NCBI RefSeq assembly: GCF_017894385.1
Contig: NZ_CP059560.1
Location: forward strand, 2,418,001-2,482,000
Direction of reading: 5' to 3'
Source: Aromatoleum petrolei
GTDB lineage: Bacteria > Pseudomonadota > Gammaproteobacteria > Burkholderiales > Rhodocyclaceae
DNA length: 64,000 nucleotides
The stretch's first letter is position 1, and every line of letters begins with the position of its first letter. The notes below the pieces were generated by a model. The model saw nothing but the letters and a program-made list of their open reading frames with translations. It was not told the origin of the DNA and made no database searches. The position numbers were made by a program, and so were the translations under genes. Below are positions 1-9,286 of this stretch, one piece after another.

Positions 1-987
1 CGGCGTGAGCTTCACTTCGCGCTTGAACAGGCGCGAGAAGAAGCTCGCGTCCTCGTAGCCTAGTTCCTCGGCGATCGCCTCGACCGGCAGGCGTGTCGAT
101 TCGAGCATCTGTTTGGCCTCCTCGATGCGCACCGTGTGCACATACGCGAGCGGCGACATGCCCGTGACCTGACGGAAGCGGCGCACGAAGGCGCGCTCGG
201 ACAGACCGGTGAGTTCGGCCATCGCGGCGACCGGAGCCGCTTCCGCATAATGCGTCGCCGCCCACACCTGGGCGCGGGCGATCAGCGCATCGTCGGTCTG
301 CCGGCTCGCGGACAGGCGTGCAAAGGGCTGCTGGCCGACGTGATGCCAGTCGATGAGATTCATGCGCGCGAGCTGCATCGCGGCGTCGACGCCGGCGAAG
401 CGCGCGATCAGGTACAGCGCGAGGTCCTGCCAGGTCGTGCCGCCGCCCGCCATCACCAGCCGCTGGCCGTCACCGGCAACCACCAGCGAGCGCTGGCACT
501 GCACCCGCACCCGGGGGAAGCGCTCGGCGAGCGTGCCGCAGAAGGCCCAGTGCGTCGTCGCCGGCTCGTCGTCGAGCAGTCCCGCCTGCGCCATCAGCAG
601 CGCGCCCGAGCAGGCCGAGGCGATGACGGCGCCGCCCGCATAGGCCCCCCGCAGCCACGCGCACTCGGGCTCGAAGCGCCGCAACAACTCGTCGGTCGGC
701 ATCACCGCGATTTCGGGAATGCACACCAGTTCCGGCTGCGGCATGGCGTCGATGTGGCAGTCCGGGCACACGCGCACGCCGTTCCCGACCGTCAGCGGCG
801 CACCGTCCACCGACACGACCACCGGCGCCATCAGCGGCAGGCCGGGCGTGCCATGCTCGATCAGGCCCCAGTCGCGCCCGGCCGAGTGGAACAGGTCGTG
901 CATGCCGTACAGCACCGACGCGGTCGTCTCGGGGAAGGCGAGGATGGCGACTGTGGGCAGACTGTTTCCGCGGCGGGGGGCATGCAT
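1..987 (-). CDS. GlxA-family AraC transcriptional regulator, 3' end cut by window edge
   Basis: Read directly from the minus strand; the frame is open from the ATG at 985-987 to the left edge, so the last residues and the stop are missing (about 329 codons visible). Residues ~10-190 form a DJ-1/PfpI-like amidotransferase fold, including the elbow-like segment ACSGALLMAQAGLL. Residues ~225-325 are a double helix-turn-helix AraC domain, with LSERAFVRRFRQVTGMSP and, near the edge, ELGYEDASFFSRLFKR. This combination defines the GlxA/FtrA group, cytoplasmic activators often linked to amine or glycine-betaine catabolism. The ATG at 981-983 is in another frame. The gene diverges from the TPR gene at 1113 across 125 bp, which may hold a shared control region. 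The effector is unknown. Family assignment is firm. Confidence 0.9.
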   Translation of the reverse strand, partial: MHAPRRGNSLPTVAILAFPETTASVLYGMHDLFHSAGRDWGLIEHGTPGLPLMAPVVVSVDGAPLTVGNGVRVCPDCHIDAMPQPELVCIPEIAVMPTDELLRRFEPECAWLRGAYAGGAVIASACSGALLMAQAGLLDDEPATTHWAFCGTLAERFPRVRVQCQRSLVVAGDGQRLVMAGGGTTWQDLALYLIARFAGVDAAMQLARMNLIDWHHVGQQPFARLSASRQTDDALIARAQVWAATHYAEAAPVAAMAELTGLSERAFVRRFRQVTGMSPLAYVHTVRIEEAKQMLESTRLPVEAIAEELGYEDASFFSRLFKREVKLTP

Positions 988-1112
988 GGCGCGATCGTCC
1001 TGTTCGTGACCGTTTTCACCTTAGTCCACACCGGCCATCCACCCTAGGATGCATTCCAGACACCGGCGCCACGACGGCGCAACAAGGTGCACCACCCCAA
1101 CGGAGAGACGCC

Positions 1113-2429
1113 ATGAAATCGACCGACCTTGCCGGCAATCCCCTCAGCCCGACCGACGATGCCGCGCTCGCGCATTACGCACGGGCACTGCAGGAATTCC
1201 ACTGTTACCGCGGCGACCCCGTCGCGACGATCAACGCGGCGACGGCCATCCAGCCGGATTTCGTGATGGGCCATGTGCTGCATGCCTGGCTGCATCTGCT
1301 CGGCACCGAACCCGAAGGCCTCGCCGTGGCGCGCGACGATGCGGCCAAGGCGGCGGCCTGTGCACCGAACCGCCGCGAGCAGGCGCATCTCGACGCGATC
1401 GCGCACTTCGCCGGCGGACGCTGGGAAGCGGCCGGGCGCGTGCTGGAGGACCTGGCGATCGAGTGGCCGCGCGACATCCTTGCGCTGCAGGCGGGGCATC
1501 TTGTCGACTTCTACCGCGGCGACTCGCGCATGCTGCGCGACCGCATCGCCCGCACGCTGCCGGCGTGGGACGCGTCCCTGCCCGGCTACCACGCGCTGCT
1601 CGGCATGCACGCCTTCGGCTGCGAGGAGACGGGCGACTACCGCCGCGCCGAGGCGCAGGGGCGGCGCGCGCTGGAGCTCGAACCGAGGGATTCCTGGGCT
1701 CACCACGCGCTCGCCCACGTGATCGAGATGGAGGGGCGCACCGCCGACGGCATCGCATGGATGCGCGAGCGCCAGCCGCACTGGGCCGAGGACAACTTCT
1801 TCGCCGTGCATAACTGGTGGCACCTCGCGATATTCCACCTCGACCGCGACGAGATCGACGAGGCGCTCGCGCTCTTCGACGGCCCGATCCACGGACCGCG
1901 CTCGGTGCTGATGCTGGACCTCGTGGACGCCTCGGCGCTGCTGTGCCGGCTGCAGTTCGCCGGCATCGACGTGGCCGCACGTTGGACGAGCATCGCGGAG
2001 TGCTGGCGCACCTCGGCACAGCCCGGGCTGTATGCCTTCAATGACCTGCACGCGATGATGGCCTGGCTCGGCGCGGGCCAGGACGCCAATGCGGGCGACT
2101 GGATGGCCGCGCAGCGCAATCTCGACGCGGCGCAGATCGGCGACCACGCCGAGATCGGGGCCACGGTCGGCGAACCGCTGCTGCGCGCCTTCGGCGACCT
2201 CGCTGCCGGCCGGTGCGCGGCGGCGGTCGAGACGCTGCGCAGCGTCCGCCCCATCGCCCACCGCTTCGGCGGCAGCCACGCGCAACGAGACCTCGTCGAC
2301 CTCGCGCTGATCGAGGCGGCGCTGCGCGGCGGCCAGGTGCCGCTCGCACGCGCGCTGATCAACGAGCGCCTCGTGCGCAAGCCCGACAGCGCGATCAACC
2401 GCCGGCTCGTCGCGCGCCTGCCCTGCTGA
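1113..2429 (+). CDS. Tetratricopeptide-repeat protein, TTC38-like
   Basis: A 438-residue soluble protein made of helical hairpins with TPR character throughout, for example ARALQEFHCYRGDPVATINA near the start and RRALELEPRDSWAHHALAHV near residue 190. It has no signal peptide or membrane segment. Length and layout match the bacterial relatives of tetratricopeptide repeat protein 38, whose biochemical role is not established; a scaffold or binding role is inferred. A GGAG box about eight bases before the ATG supports the start. The gene is divergent from a GlxA-type regulator, which is the only clue to its control. An imperfect GC-rich hairpin (2434-2464) follows the stop, but without a T tract. 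Confidence 0.8.
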   Translation: MKSTDLAGNPLSPTDDAALAHYARALQEFHCYRGDPVATINAATAIQPDFVMGHVLHAWLHLLGTEPEGLAVARDDAAKAAACAPNRREQAHLDAIAHFAGGRWEAAGRVLEDLAIEWPRDILALQAGHLVDFYRGDSRMLRDRIARTLPAWDASLPGYHALLGMHAFGCEETGDYRRAEAQGRRALELEPRDSWAHHALAHVIEMEGRTADGIAWMRERQPHWAEDNFFAVHNWWHLAIFHLDRDEIDEALALFDGPIHGPRSVLMLDLVDASALLCRLQFAGIDVAARWTSIAECWRTSAQPGLYAFNDLHAMMAWLGAGQDANAGDWMAAQRNLDAAQIGDHAEIGATVGEPLLRAFGDLAAGRCAAAVETLRSVRPIAHRFGGSHAQRDLVDLALIEAALRGGQVPLARALINERLVRKPDSAINRRLVARLPC

Positions 2430-2608
2430 GCAGCCCCACGCCCGCCAAGACAGCGGGCGCGGGGCAACGTGCAGAACGGCGTACGCGGCACCCTGTCACG
2501 CGGGATACGCCTTCAGCATTTGCCTTCGCGCCCGAATCGGGCTAGCCTGATTTTGCCTCGTGCGCTCACGCGCATACCGATGTTTCCGCACAGACAGGGG
2601 TAGGAAAA

Positions 2609-2920
2609 ATGTCCAATAATGCCGATGTTTCCCGCGACAAACTCGTTTCCGACTTCAAGGTCGTGATCAGCGACGCCGAGGAACTGCTGAAGCTCACTGC
2701 CGGGCAGGCGGGCGACAAGCTGAGTGAAGTCCGCAGCCGCCTCAGCGACCGCATGGCAACCGCGAAAGACCGCATTTCCGATATGGAGGCGGTCGCCATG
2801 GAACAGGCGAAGAAGGTCGCCCATGCGACCGACGACTATGTGCACAAGAACCCGTGGCAGGCGGTCGGCATCGCCGCCGGCGTAGCTTTCCTGCTGGGCC
2901 TGCTGTCGGGTCGTCGCTGA
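2609..2920 (+). CDS. yqjD: DUF883 / ElaB-YqjD family membrane-anchored protein
   Basis: A 103-residue protein with a long amphipathic N-terminal helix (residues ~10-75, including VISDAEELLKLTAGQAGDKL) and a single C-terminal membrane anchor with GxxxG-like spacing (AVGIAAGVAFLLGLLSGRR). This is the ElaB/YqjD/YgaM layout. The E. coli members tether ribosomes to the inner membrane in stationary phase, so a similar role is inferred here. It is the first gene of a yqjD-yqjE-yqjK unit: only four bases separate it from the next gene. The ATG at 2609 follows the weak Shine-Dalgarno sequence GGGGTAGG. Family call is firm, ribosome binding is by homology only. Confidence 0.88.
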   Translation: MSNNADVSRDKLVSDFKVVISDAEELLKLTAGQAGDKLSEVRSRLSDRMATAKDRISDMEAVAMEQAKKVAHATDDYVHKNPWQAVGIAAGVAFLLGLLSGRR

Positions 2921-2924
2921 ACCC

Positions 2925-3308
2925 GTGGCCGAGGAGCACAAGCCGCGCCTTGCGAGCAGCCTGCGCGGGCTGCTCGATACCGGGCTCGCGACCGCGCAGA
3001 CGCGGCTGGAGCTGCTCGCCGTCGAGGCGCAGGAAGAGAAGCTGCGGCTCACCGCCCTGCTGTTCAACACGCTGTTGAGCGCGGTGTTCCTCGGCTTCGG
3101 GGTGGTGTTCCTGGCGGTGTTCCTGACCGTGCTGTTCTGGGAGGAACACCGTCTGCTCGCGCTCGGTCTGGGCGCGGTCGTGCTGCTCGCCGCCGGGGTG
3201 CTCGCGGCGAGCAACGCGGCGCGCGAAGTGAAGCGTGGCAGCCGCCTGTTCGCCGCCAGTCTGGGCGAACTCGCACGCGATCGCGACGCACTGCGGCCGC
3301 GCGAATGA
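2925..3308 (+). CDS. yqjE: YqjE-family (phage holin superfamily) membrane protein
   Basis: A 127-residue protein starting at GTG, four bases after the preceding stop. An amphipathic N-terminal helix (residues ~10-45, LRGLLDTGLATAQTRLELLA) is followed by two strongly hydrophobic segments (~48-72 and ~80-102) and a charged C terminus. This is the typical arrangement of YqjE, a small inner-membrane protein of unknown function that is almost always encoded between yqjD and yqjK. The end overlaps the next start by ATGA, so the three genes are very likely translated together. Despite the holin superfamily label there is no phage context here. Confidence 0.85.
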   Translation: MAEEHKPRLASSLRGLLDTGLATAQTRLELLAVEAQEEKLRLTALLFNTLLSAVFLGFGVVFLAVFLTVLFWEEHRLLALGLGAVVLLAAGVLAASNAAREVKRGSRLFAASLGELARDRDALRPRE

Positions 3309-3622
3309 ATCCGCGGCGGCTAGAACTGGCGTTGAGGAAGCAGCGCCTGCAGTTCGACGCCGAGCGGCAACGCGAAACGCTCGTCGCCGGGCTGGAACGC
3401 ATCGAATCCGTGCTCGACGTCGTCGACCGCGCCCGCGACCGCGCTCAGGGGCTGCGCGAGCACGCGCCACTGCTCTCCGCACTCGCGTTCGCCGCCGTGC
3501 TCTACCGTCCGCGCCTGGCGCTGCGCGTCGCGCGCCGCGCCTGGGTCGGCTGGATGCTCTACCGCCGGCTGGGACGCGGCCTCGATCCCCTGATCGGCTT
3601 CCTGCGCCGCTTCGCTAGCTGA
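3305..3622 (+). CDS. YqjK-like protein
   Basis: A 105-residue basic protein that overlaps yqjE by four bases (ATGA). Residues 1-45 are arginine-rich and helical (LALRKQRLQFDAERQRETLV); the centre (~55-85) is moderately hydrophobic (LLSALAFAAVLYRP). Position, size and composition match the third gene of the conserved yqjDEK envelope operon, whose product has no known activity. Its 3' end overlaps the convergent uraA gene by eight bases, so the two transcripts collide tail to tail with no room for a dedicated terminator. Confidence 0.7.
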   Translation: MNPRRLELALRKQRLQFDAERQRETLVAGLERIESVLDVVDRARDRAQGLREHAPLLSALAFAAVLYRPRLALRVARRAWVGWMLYRRLGRGLDPLIGFLRRFAS

Positions 3623-4859
3623 GGCGCTTCTTCGGCAGCACGAAGTTCAGCAGCACCGCCGCGACCCCGCACAGGCTCACGCCCTGCAGCGCGACGCCGT
3701 CGAGGTTCAGCGCGAGGCCGCCGATGCCGAACACCAGCACCGAGGAGACGATCACGAGGTTGCGCGGCTCCTCGAGATCGACGCGCGCGGCGATCAGCGC
3801 CTTCAGGCCGATGCTCGCAACCGAGCCGAACAGCAGCATCATGATGCCGCCCATCACCGGCACCGGAATCGACTGCAGGATCGCGTTGAATTTGCCCAAG
3901 AAGGCCATCACGATCGCCAGCACCGCCGCCCAGGTCATGATCGCGGGGTTGAAGTTGCGCGTGAGCGTGACCGCCCCGGTCACTTCCGAGTAGGTCGTCA
4001 CCGGCGGACCGCCGATCAGGCCGGCGAACGCGACCGCCAGCCCGTCGCCGGCGAGCGTGCGGTGCAGGCCGGGGCTCTCCGTGTAGTCCTTGCCGGTGAC
4101 GCCGCCGATCGCGACGATGTCGCCGACGTGCTCGATCGCCGGTGCGAGCGCGACCGGCAGCAGGAACAGGATCGCCGCCCACTCGAAGCGCGGCGCGGTG
4201 AATTGCGGCAGCGCGAGCCAGGGCGCGGCGGAGATCTTGCCGAAATCGACCAGGCCCAGCATCGCCGAAAGCATGTAGCCGACCAGCACCCCGGCGAGGA
4301 TGGGCACGAGCTTGAGGAAGCCGCGCGACCACACCGCGACGACGACGGTGGTGCCGAAGGAGGCTGCGGCGATCAGCATCGCCGTCGCGTAGGGCACGAG
4401 TTCGGCCTTGCCGTCGCCGCTCTTGCCCATCGCCATGTTCACGGCCACCGCCGCGAGCGACAGGCCAATGATCATGATGATCGGCCCGATCACCACCGGC
4501 GGCATGTACTTGTGCACGATCTCCGCGCCATGGCGCCACACCAGGCCGGCGAAGACGAAATACACGAGGCTCACGCAGATCATGCCGCCCATCGTCGCGG
4601 CGGGCCCCCACGTCTGCATGCTGTAGATGATGGGCGCGATGAAGGCGAAGCTGGAGCCGAGGAAGATCGGCACCTGGCGGCCGGTGACGAGTTGGAACAG
4701 CAGCGTGCCCACGCCCGCGCCGAGCAGCGCCATGCTGGGATTGAGGCCCGTGAGCAGGGGCACCAGCACCAGCGCACCGAAGGCGACGAAGAGAATCTGG
4801 GCGCCGGAAATCGCCTGCCGCCACAGCGGCTCGCTACCCTCGATCGGGAGTTCGCGCAT
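3615..4859 (-). CDS. uraA: Uracil permease (nucleobase:cation symporter-2 family)
   Basis: A 414-residue inner-membrane protein with about 14 hydrophobic segments, importing uracil by proton symport. Family signatures are visible: the early [21 protein letters not shown], the region [20 protein letters not shown] whose glutamate sits in the substrate-binding segment of UraA, and [20 protein letters not shown] just after it. The frame stays open far upstream into upp and hpt territory, but the ATG at 4857-4859, eight bases after the upp stop, gives the correct family length. It is the second gene of an upp-uraA salvage operon. Its last eight bases overlap the convergent yqjK-like gene. Confidence 0.95.
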   Translation of the reverse strand: MRELPIEGSEPLWRQAISGAQILFVAFGALVLVPLLTGLNPSMALLGAGVGTLLFQLVTGRQVPIFLGSSFAFIAPIIYSMQTWGPAATMGGMICVSLVYFVFAGLVWRHGAEIVHKYMPPVVIGPIIMIIGLSLAAVAVNMAMGKSGDGKAELVPYATAMLIAAASFGTTVVVAVWSRGFLKLVPILAGVLVGYMLSAMLGLVDFGKISAAPWLALPQFTAPRFEWAAILFLLPVALAPAIEHVGDIVAIGGVTGKDYTESPGLHRTLAGDGLAVAFAGLIGGPPVTTYSEVTGAVTLTRNFNPAIMTWAAVLAIVMAFLGKFNAILQSIPVPVMGGIMMLLFGSVASIGLKALIAARVDLEEPRNLVIVSSVLVFGIGGLALNLDGVALQGVSLCGVAAVLLNFVLPKKRLS

Positions 4860-4867
4860 GGATGGCC

Positions 4868-5503
4868 TCAGTTGTTGTGCTTGGTGCCGAAGATCTTGTC
4901 GCCGGCGTCGCCGAGGCCCGGAATGATGTAGCCGTGCTCGTTGAGGTGGCTGTCGATGCTCGCGGTGAAGATCTTCACGTCGGGGTGCTTCTCCTCCATC
5001 AGGCGAATGCCCTCGGGTGCGGCGACCAGCACCAGCGCGCGGATCTGGCGGCAGCCGGCGCGCTTGAGCATATCGACGGTCGCCACCATCGAGCCGCCGG
5101 TCGCGAGCATCGGGTCGATGATCAGCGCCATGCGCTCGGCGAGGTTGCCGACGAACTTCTCGACATAGGGCGCCGGCATCAGCGTCTCCTCGTTGCGCGC
5201 GATGCCGACGACGCTGACCTTGGCGCTCGGGATCATGTCGAGCACGCCGTCGAGCATGCCCAGCCCCGCGCGCAGGATGGGCACGACGGTGACCTTCTTG
5301 CCCTTGATGCGCTCGACTTCGACGGGGCCGGCCCAGCCGTCTATGGTGACCGCTTCGAGCTCGAAGTCCTGGCACGCCTCGTAGGCGAGCAGGCGGGCGA
5401 GTTCGGCGGTGAGTTCGCGGAATTTCTTGGTGCTGACGTCGGCCTCGCGCATCAGTCCGATCTTGTGGCGGACGAGCGGGTGGTTGATCTGTTTCACGGA
5501 CAT
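4868..5503 (-). CDS. upp: Uracil phosphoribosyltransferase
   Basis: A 211-residue cytosolic enzyme that converts uracil and PRPP to UMP. The PRPP-binding loop is visible as [20 protein letters not shown], and the uracil-binding C-terminal segment as [18 protein letters not shown]. The start is the ATG at 5501-5503, preceded by GGAGCCACCCTCC; upstream extension of the frame adds no family-like sequence. It is transcribed first and followed eight bases later by uraA, so uptake and salvage of uracil are co-expressed. It diverges from hpt across 112 bp, pairing pyrimidine and purine salvage around one intergenic region. Confidence 0.97.
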   Translation of the reverse strand: MSVKQINHPLVRHKIGLMREADVSTKKFRELTAELARLLAYEACQDFELEAVTIDGWAGPVEVERIKGKKVTVVPILRAGLGMLDGVLDMIPSAKVSVVGIARNEETLMPAPYVEKFVGNLAERMALIIDPMLATGGSMVATVDMLKRAGCRQIRALVLVAAPEGIRLMEEKHPDVKIFTASIDSHLNEHGYIIPGLGDAGDKIFGTKHNN

Positions 5504-5615
5504 GGAGGGTGGCTCCCGGCGGCGGAGTGGAATCGCGCGCCAGTCTAACGCAAGGGCGCGCGGCAAAGCCCTCCGGTAGAATGGGGTTTTGCATGAATTG
5601 CGCAGGAGGGCCGCA

Positions 5616-6173
5616 ATGGCCGTCGATCTGGACGAAATCATCCGCGTGCGCGAGGAGGCCGACTGCCTCGCCGACGGCGCGACCGTGAACGCGGCGCTGG
5701 ACCGCATGGCGGCGGAGATCACCGCGCAGTTGGGACACAAGAACCCGCTCGTGTACGTCGTGATGAACGGCGGCATGATCCTCGCCGGGCAGATCCTGCC
5801 GCGCCTGCCCTTCCCGCTGGAACTGGCCTATCTGCACGCGACGCGCTACGGCCACGCGCTCAAAGGCTCCGACCTCGACTGGCGCATGCGGCCGACGCAG
5901 GACCTGCGCGGGCGCACCGTGCTGGTGCTCGACGACATCCTCGACGAGGGGCACACGCTGCACTCGATCCTGGAATACCTGAAGGGCGAAGGCGCCGCGG
6001 AAGTGCGTTCCGCGGTGCTCACGCACAAGCAGCACGAACGCAAGGCCTACCCCGGCATGCGCGCCGACTTCACCGGGCTCGACGTCGCCGACCGCTTCCT
6101 GTTCGGCTGCGGCATGGACTACAAGGGCTACTGGCGCAACGCGCCGGGGATCTACGCCGTGAAGGGACTCTGA
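5616..6173 (+). CDS. hpt: Hypoxanthine-guanine phosphoribosyltransferase
   Basis: A 185-residue cytosolic enzyme of purine salvage that forms IMP or GMP from the base and PRPP. The PRPP motif is clear as [14 protein letters not shown] (near residue 105), and the catalytic loop region [20 protein letters not shown] precedes it. A longer reading from a TTG at 5589 exists, but AGGAGG at 5604-5609 sits correctly in front of the ATG at 5616, which I chose. A TAGAAT box lies at 5576-5581 without a convincing -35 partner. The next gene (DUF1840) begins nine bases after the stop. Confidence 0.93.
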   Translation: MAVDLDEIIRVREEADCLADGATVNAALDRMAAEITAQLGHKNPLVYVVMNGGMILAGQILPRLPFPLELAYLHATRYGHALKGSDLDWRMRPTQDLRGRTVLVLDDILDEGHTLHSILEYLKGEGAAEVRSAVLTHKQHERKAYPGMRADFTGLDVADRFLFGCGMDYKGYWRNAPGIYAVKGL

Positions 6174-6182
6174 GGACAACCC

Positions 6183-6515
6183 ATGCTGATCACTTTCAAG
6201 TCGGCCGCCGGCGCCGACGTCATCATGTTCGGCGACATCGCCAAGAAGCTCGTCGCGATCCTCGGCAAGGATCCGCAGGACGCGAAGGGCATCGTCACCG
6301 TCGAACAGCTGCCCAACGCGATCGCGCGTCTGCGCGCAGCAATCGACGAGGACAAGGCGCGCCAGGCCGGCCACGCGCAGGACGAGGACGACGAACCCGA
6401 TCCCGAGCGCCGCGGCATGGCTGCGCCGGTGAGCCTCGCGCAGCGCGCGTGGCCGCTGCTCGAGCTGCTGCAGCTGTCGCAGAAGGACGGCGTGCCGGTG
6501 GTGTGGGGCGTGTGA
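6183..6515 (+). CDS. DUF1840 domain-containing protein
   Basis: A 110-residue soluble protein with the DUF1840 pattern: an N-terminal beta-rich start (MLITFKSAAGADVIMFGDIA), a middle helical region (EQLPNAIARLRAAIDEDKAR), an acidic linker and a C-terminal segment ending in LLQLSQKDGVPVVWGV. The family is nearly restricted to beta- and gammaproteobacteria and has no known function. It lies nine bases after hpt and 28 bases before the next gene, so all three are probably one transcript. The domain call is good, function cannot be stated. Confidence 0.82.
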   Translation: MLITFKSAAGADVIMFGDIAKKLVAILGKDPQDAKGIVTVEQLPNAIARLRAAIDEDKARQAGHAQDEDDEPDPERRGMAAPVSLAQRAWPLLELLQLSQKDGVPVVWGV

Positions 6516-6543
6516 GCGCCTTGGGCGGCGTGCGATTGCCGCG

Positions 6544-7944
6544 ATGACGCCGCAGGCCGAAGCGCCCGGCGCTTCCGTGCCGCCCCTCACCGGCGCAGTG
6601 CTGTTCGGCATGGTGTTCGTCGAGGGCTTCGCCTCGCTCGGCGCGGAAATCATCGCGCTGCGCCGCCTGGTGCCGCACCTGGGCAGCGCGATCACGATCA
6701 CCGCACCGACGATCGGCTTCTTCCTGCTCGCGCTGGCGCTCGGCTACCAGTCCGGCGGGCGCGTCGAGCGCGATTTCCTCGCGCGCGTGCGGCTCAACTT
6801 CATCGTCGCGGCCGCGCTGACCGGCGCCGGGCTGGCAGGCCCGGTCGTCGATGCGCTGTTCGCGCATGTGCGCCCGCCGCTCGTCGCCTACCTCGTCTTC
6901 ATCGCCGGCGTGCTCGGCCCGATCGCCTGGCTCCTCGGCCAGACCGTGCCGGTGTTGACCAACCTGCTGCGCCACGAGCGCGCCGGCGCGCGCAGCGGCG
7001 CGGCGCTGTACTGGTCGACGCTGGGCTCCTTCCTCGGCTCGCTGTCGCTGTCGCTCCTCGTGATGCAGTGGCTGGGCGTGTCTGCGGCGGTGCTGGTGTG
7101 CACGGCGCTGCTGCTCGCGATCGTGCCCTTCCTCGCTGCGCCCGCGGCACGGCCCTCGCTGCGCGCGTTATCGCTGCCCGCGCTGGTCGGCGCGGCCGCC
7201 CTCGCGTGCAACGTGCTGCTGCCGCAGCAGATCGAGACGGCCTACGCGACCTATCGCGTCGATGCGGCCTCGGTGCCCGGTCGCACAAATGCGCGCGTGT
7301 TCCGCAACAACAATTCGGCCGCCTCGATGATCGACGCGAGCGAGCCGCCGCGCTACACGCGCTACGTCGAGCGCCTGCGCGCGATCCTGCTCGACGAACT
7401 GCATTTCCGCGAGCGGCGCGTGCTGGTGCTGGGCGGGGGCGGCTTCACGCTGTCGCACCGCGAGCCGCTCAACGACTACCTCTACGTCGACATCGACCCG
7501 GCGATCCGCGACATCGCCGAACGCGAATTCCTGCGCGAGCCGATCCGCGGCCGCTTCGTCGCCGCCGACGCGCGCCGCTTCGTGGCCGACACCACGGAGC
7601 GCTTCGACGCGGTGGTCGTCGATGTGTACAGCGCGCTCACGAGCATCCCGGCACATCTCGTGACGCGCGAGTTCTGGGCGGGCACGCGCCGCGCGCTCGC
7701 GCCGGACGGGGTGATGCTCGCCAACCTGATCCTCGACCCGCGCCTCGCATCGCCCTACGCGCGCAACCTGCTGGCGACGATCCAGTCGGTGTACGGCCAG
7801 TGCGCGGTCGAGGTGCTGTTCCGCGACCGGCCGCAGAGCAACGTGCTGGTGCAGTGCTTCGCCGGAGAGGGCGAACCGGCGCCGGCCGAGCCCTATACCG
7901 ACGAGCGCAACCGCGCCGACATGGACATCCTGCGCGGCGGCTGA
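6544..7944 (+). CDS. Membrane-fused spermidine-synthase-like methyltransferase-fold protein
   Basis: A 466-residue protein. Residues ~15-235 contain about seven to eight hydrophobic segments; residues ~255-460 form a Rossmann-type spermidine-synthase-like domain. The nucleotide motif reads VLVLGGGGFTLSHRE instead of the usual GGGDG, and the following acidic loop (YVDIDP) is present. The catalytic motif, normally DSxDP, reads DVYSALTS: the first aspartate is retained, but the second, which holds the amine substrate in SpeE, is missing. An ordinary aminopropyl transfer to putrescine is therefore doubtful. Such fused proteins are widespread and mostly uncharacterised. It follows hpt and the DUF1840 gene on the same strand. 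Confidence 0.78.
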   Translation: MTPQAEAPGASVPPLTGAVLFGMVFVEGFASLGAEIIALRRLVPHLGSAITITAPTIGFFLLALALGYQSGGRVERDFLARVRLNFIVAAALTGAGLAGPVVDALFAHVRPPLVAYLVFIAGVLGPIAWLLGQTVPVLTNLLRHERAGARSGAALYWSTLGSFLGSLSLSLLVMQWLGVSAAVLVCTALLLAIVPFLAAPAARPSLRALSLPALVGAAALACNVLLPQQIETAYATYRVDAASVPGRTNARVFRNNNSAASMIDASEPPRYTRYVERLRAILLDELHFRERRVLVLGGGGFTLSHREPLNDYLYVDIDPAIRDIAEREFLREPIRGRFVAADARRFVADTTERFDAVVVDVYSALTSIPAHLVTREFWAGTRRALAPDGVMLANLILDPRLASPYARNLLATIQSVYGQCAVEVLFRDRPQSNVLVQCFAGEGEPAPAEPYTDERNRADMDILRGG

Positions 7945-8128
7945 GGCGACTCGCGCGCGGGCATTCGCCGCGGGAACGACGAGAGTCGCTCCATGAGGCG
8001 CGCCTGCGGGCCTCAGTCCGGATGGTAGAATATTACACAGACATGATCGCGCACCCTTCACGGTACGTACGGCCTGTGTCGCACATCATCCCCGTCGGAA
8101 ACCCGTCGCCCCCTGCCGCGTACCTGCC

Positions 8129-9154
8129 GTGACCGGTCTTGCCATTCTCCTCGTCGGCTATTCCCTGTTCAGCGCCCTGATCATCGCGCTGACGCATTTC
8201 CGCAGCGAGCACTACCGCGACCAGCCCGTGTCGCGGGCCATGGGCCTGGTCCTCCTGCTGGCGCTGAGCGCCTTGCAGGCCGCGCATTTTGCCTGGCTGT
8301 ATCTCGATCGCGAATGGGTGGCCGCCCTTCCCTACCGCATGATCCTGTTCGCCGTGGCGCCGGCTTTCTACATGTTCAGCCGCCCCTTGCTGCGCCCGCA
8401 GGCCGCTTCCGCGACCCGCCCCGCCCTGCTCGTTCACGCCTTCCCGCTCCTGATGTGCCCCTTCCTTCCGGAAGCGTCGGCCTTGCCGCTGGCCTTCCTC
8501 GTCGGCGCCGGCTACATGCTGTGGCTCGCGCGCAGCCTGTTCCGGCTGCGCCACGAGCGCGCCCATTTCCATCTCGAACTGCTCCTGCTCGGGGGCGTCT
8601 TCACGATCGCGATCGGCGTCTCGGCGCTCGGGCTCTTTCAAGCATCGCTGCCCGACAGGCTGTTCTTCAGTCTGTACGCGGTTGCCATCGGGCTGGCCTT
8701 CCTACTGGTGCAGACGACGCTCGTCCTTCGGCCACAGTTGTCGACCGAGGTGCGTGAAACGGTGCAGGCGGCGTACGCGACGTCGACGCTGAACAACGTG
8801 GACTGCGATGCGATGCTCGCCAGGCTCGAGGCACTCATGGCAAGCGACCGGACCTACGCCGATGCGGACCTGAGCCTGCCGGGTCTTGCCGAGCGGGTCG
8901 GGCTGCGCCCCCATCAGCTGTCGGAACTGCTCAATGCCCGGCTGGGGAAAAGCTTCGCGCGCTACCTGCGCGAGCGGCGCGTGGCTGCCGCCAAGGCCAT
9001 GCTGTGCGACGAGCCCTCGGCTTCTGTGCTGTCGGTGGGCCTCAGCGTCGGCTTCACCTCGCAGTCGAATTTCTACGACGCGTTTCGCGAGGTCGAGGGG
9101 ACGACACCCGGCCAGTTCCGCAAGCTCAACGCCCGGGGCGGGGCTGCGCAATAG
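8129..9154 (+). CDS. Membrane-anchored AraC-family transcriptional regulator
   Basis: A 341-residue protein starting at GTG. Residues 1-205 carry about six to seven hydrophobic segments (for example LAILLVGYSLFSALIIAL at the start); residues ~235-335 are an AraC-type DNA-binding domain with LPGLAERVGLRPHQLSELLN and VGFTSQSNFYDAFREVEGTT, ending in PGQFRK. Such proteins sense a signal in the membrane and bind DNA from there. It lies 132 bp upstream of a four-gene operon of membrane and SDR proteins on the same strand, the likely target. Upstream, 7945-8128 is non-coding, with an AT-rich patch around 8023-8040. Confidence 0.88.
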   Translation: MTGLAILLVGYSLFSALIIALTHFRSEHYRDQPVSRAMGLVLLLALSALQAAHFAWLYLDREWVAALPYRMILFAVAPAFYMFSRPLLRPQAASATRPALLVHAFPLLMCPFLPEASALPLAFLVGAGYMLWLARSLFRLRHERAHFHLELLLLGGVFTIAIGVSALGLFQASLPDRLFFSLYAVAIGLAFLLVQTTLVLRPQLSTEVRETVQAAYATSTLNNVDCDAMLARLEALMASDRTYADADLSLPGLAERVGLRPHQLSELLNARLGKSFARYLRERRVAAAKAMLCDEPSASVLSVGLSVGFTSQSNFYDAFREVEGTTPGQFRKLNARGGAAQ

Positions 9155-9286
9155 CCGTCTGCGCCGACACAACGCTCCGGAATGATCTTTCCGGAGCCGA
9201 AAAGCGTTCCTTTTCGATAAGAACGGAAGTCCCGCCGGGCACCGTTCGGCAGAGTGAGGGCTCCTGTCATACGCAAGGAGCCACTC

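Noticed and set aside
2434..2464. Terminator after the TPR gene
   Set aside because: Stem has a mismatch and no T tract follows.
3615..6701. A 1028-residue minus-strand open frame covering uraA, upp and hpt
   Set aside because: Only the uraA part has family signatures; the rest is antisense or out-of-frame sequence kept open by high GC.
6544..7944. Spermidine synthase speE
   Set aside because: The second catalytic Asp and the GGGDG motif are missing, and a membrane domain is fused.
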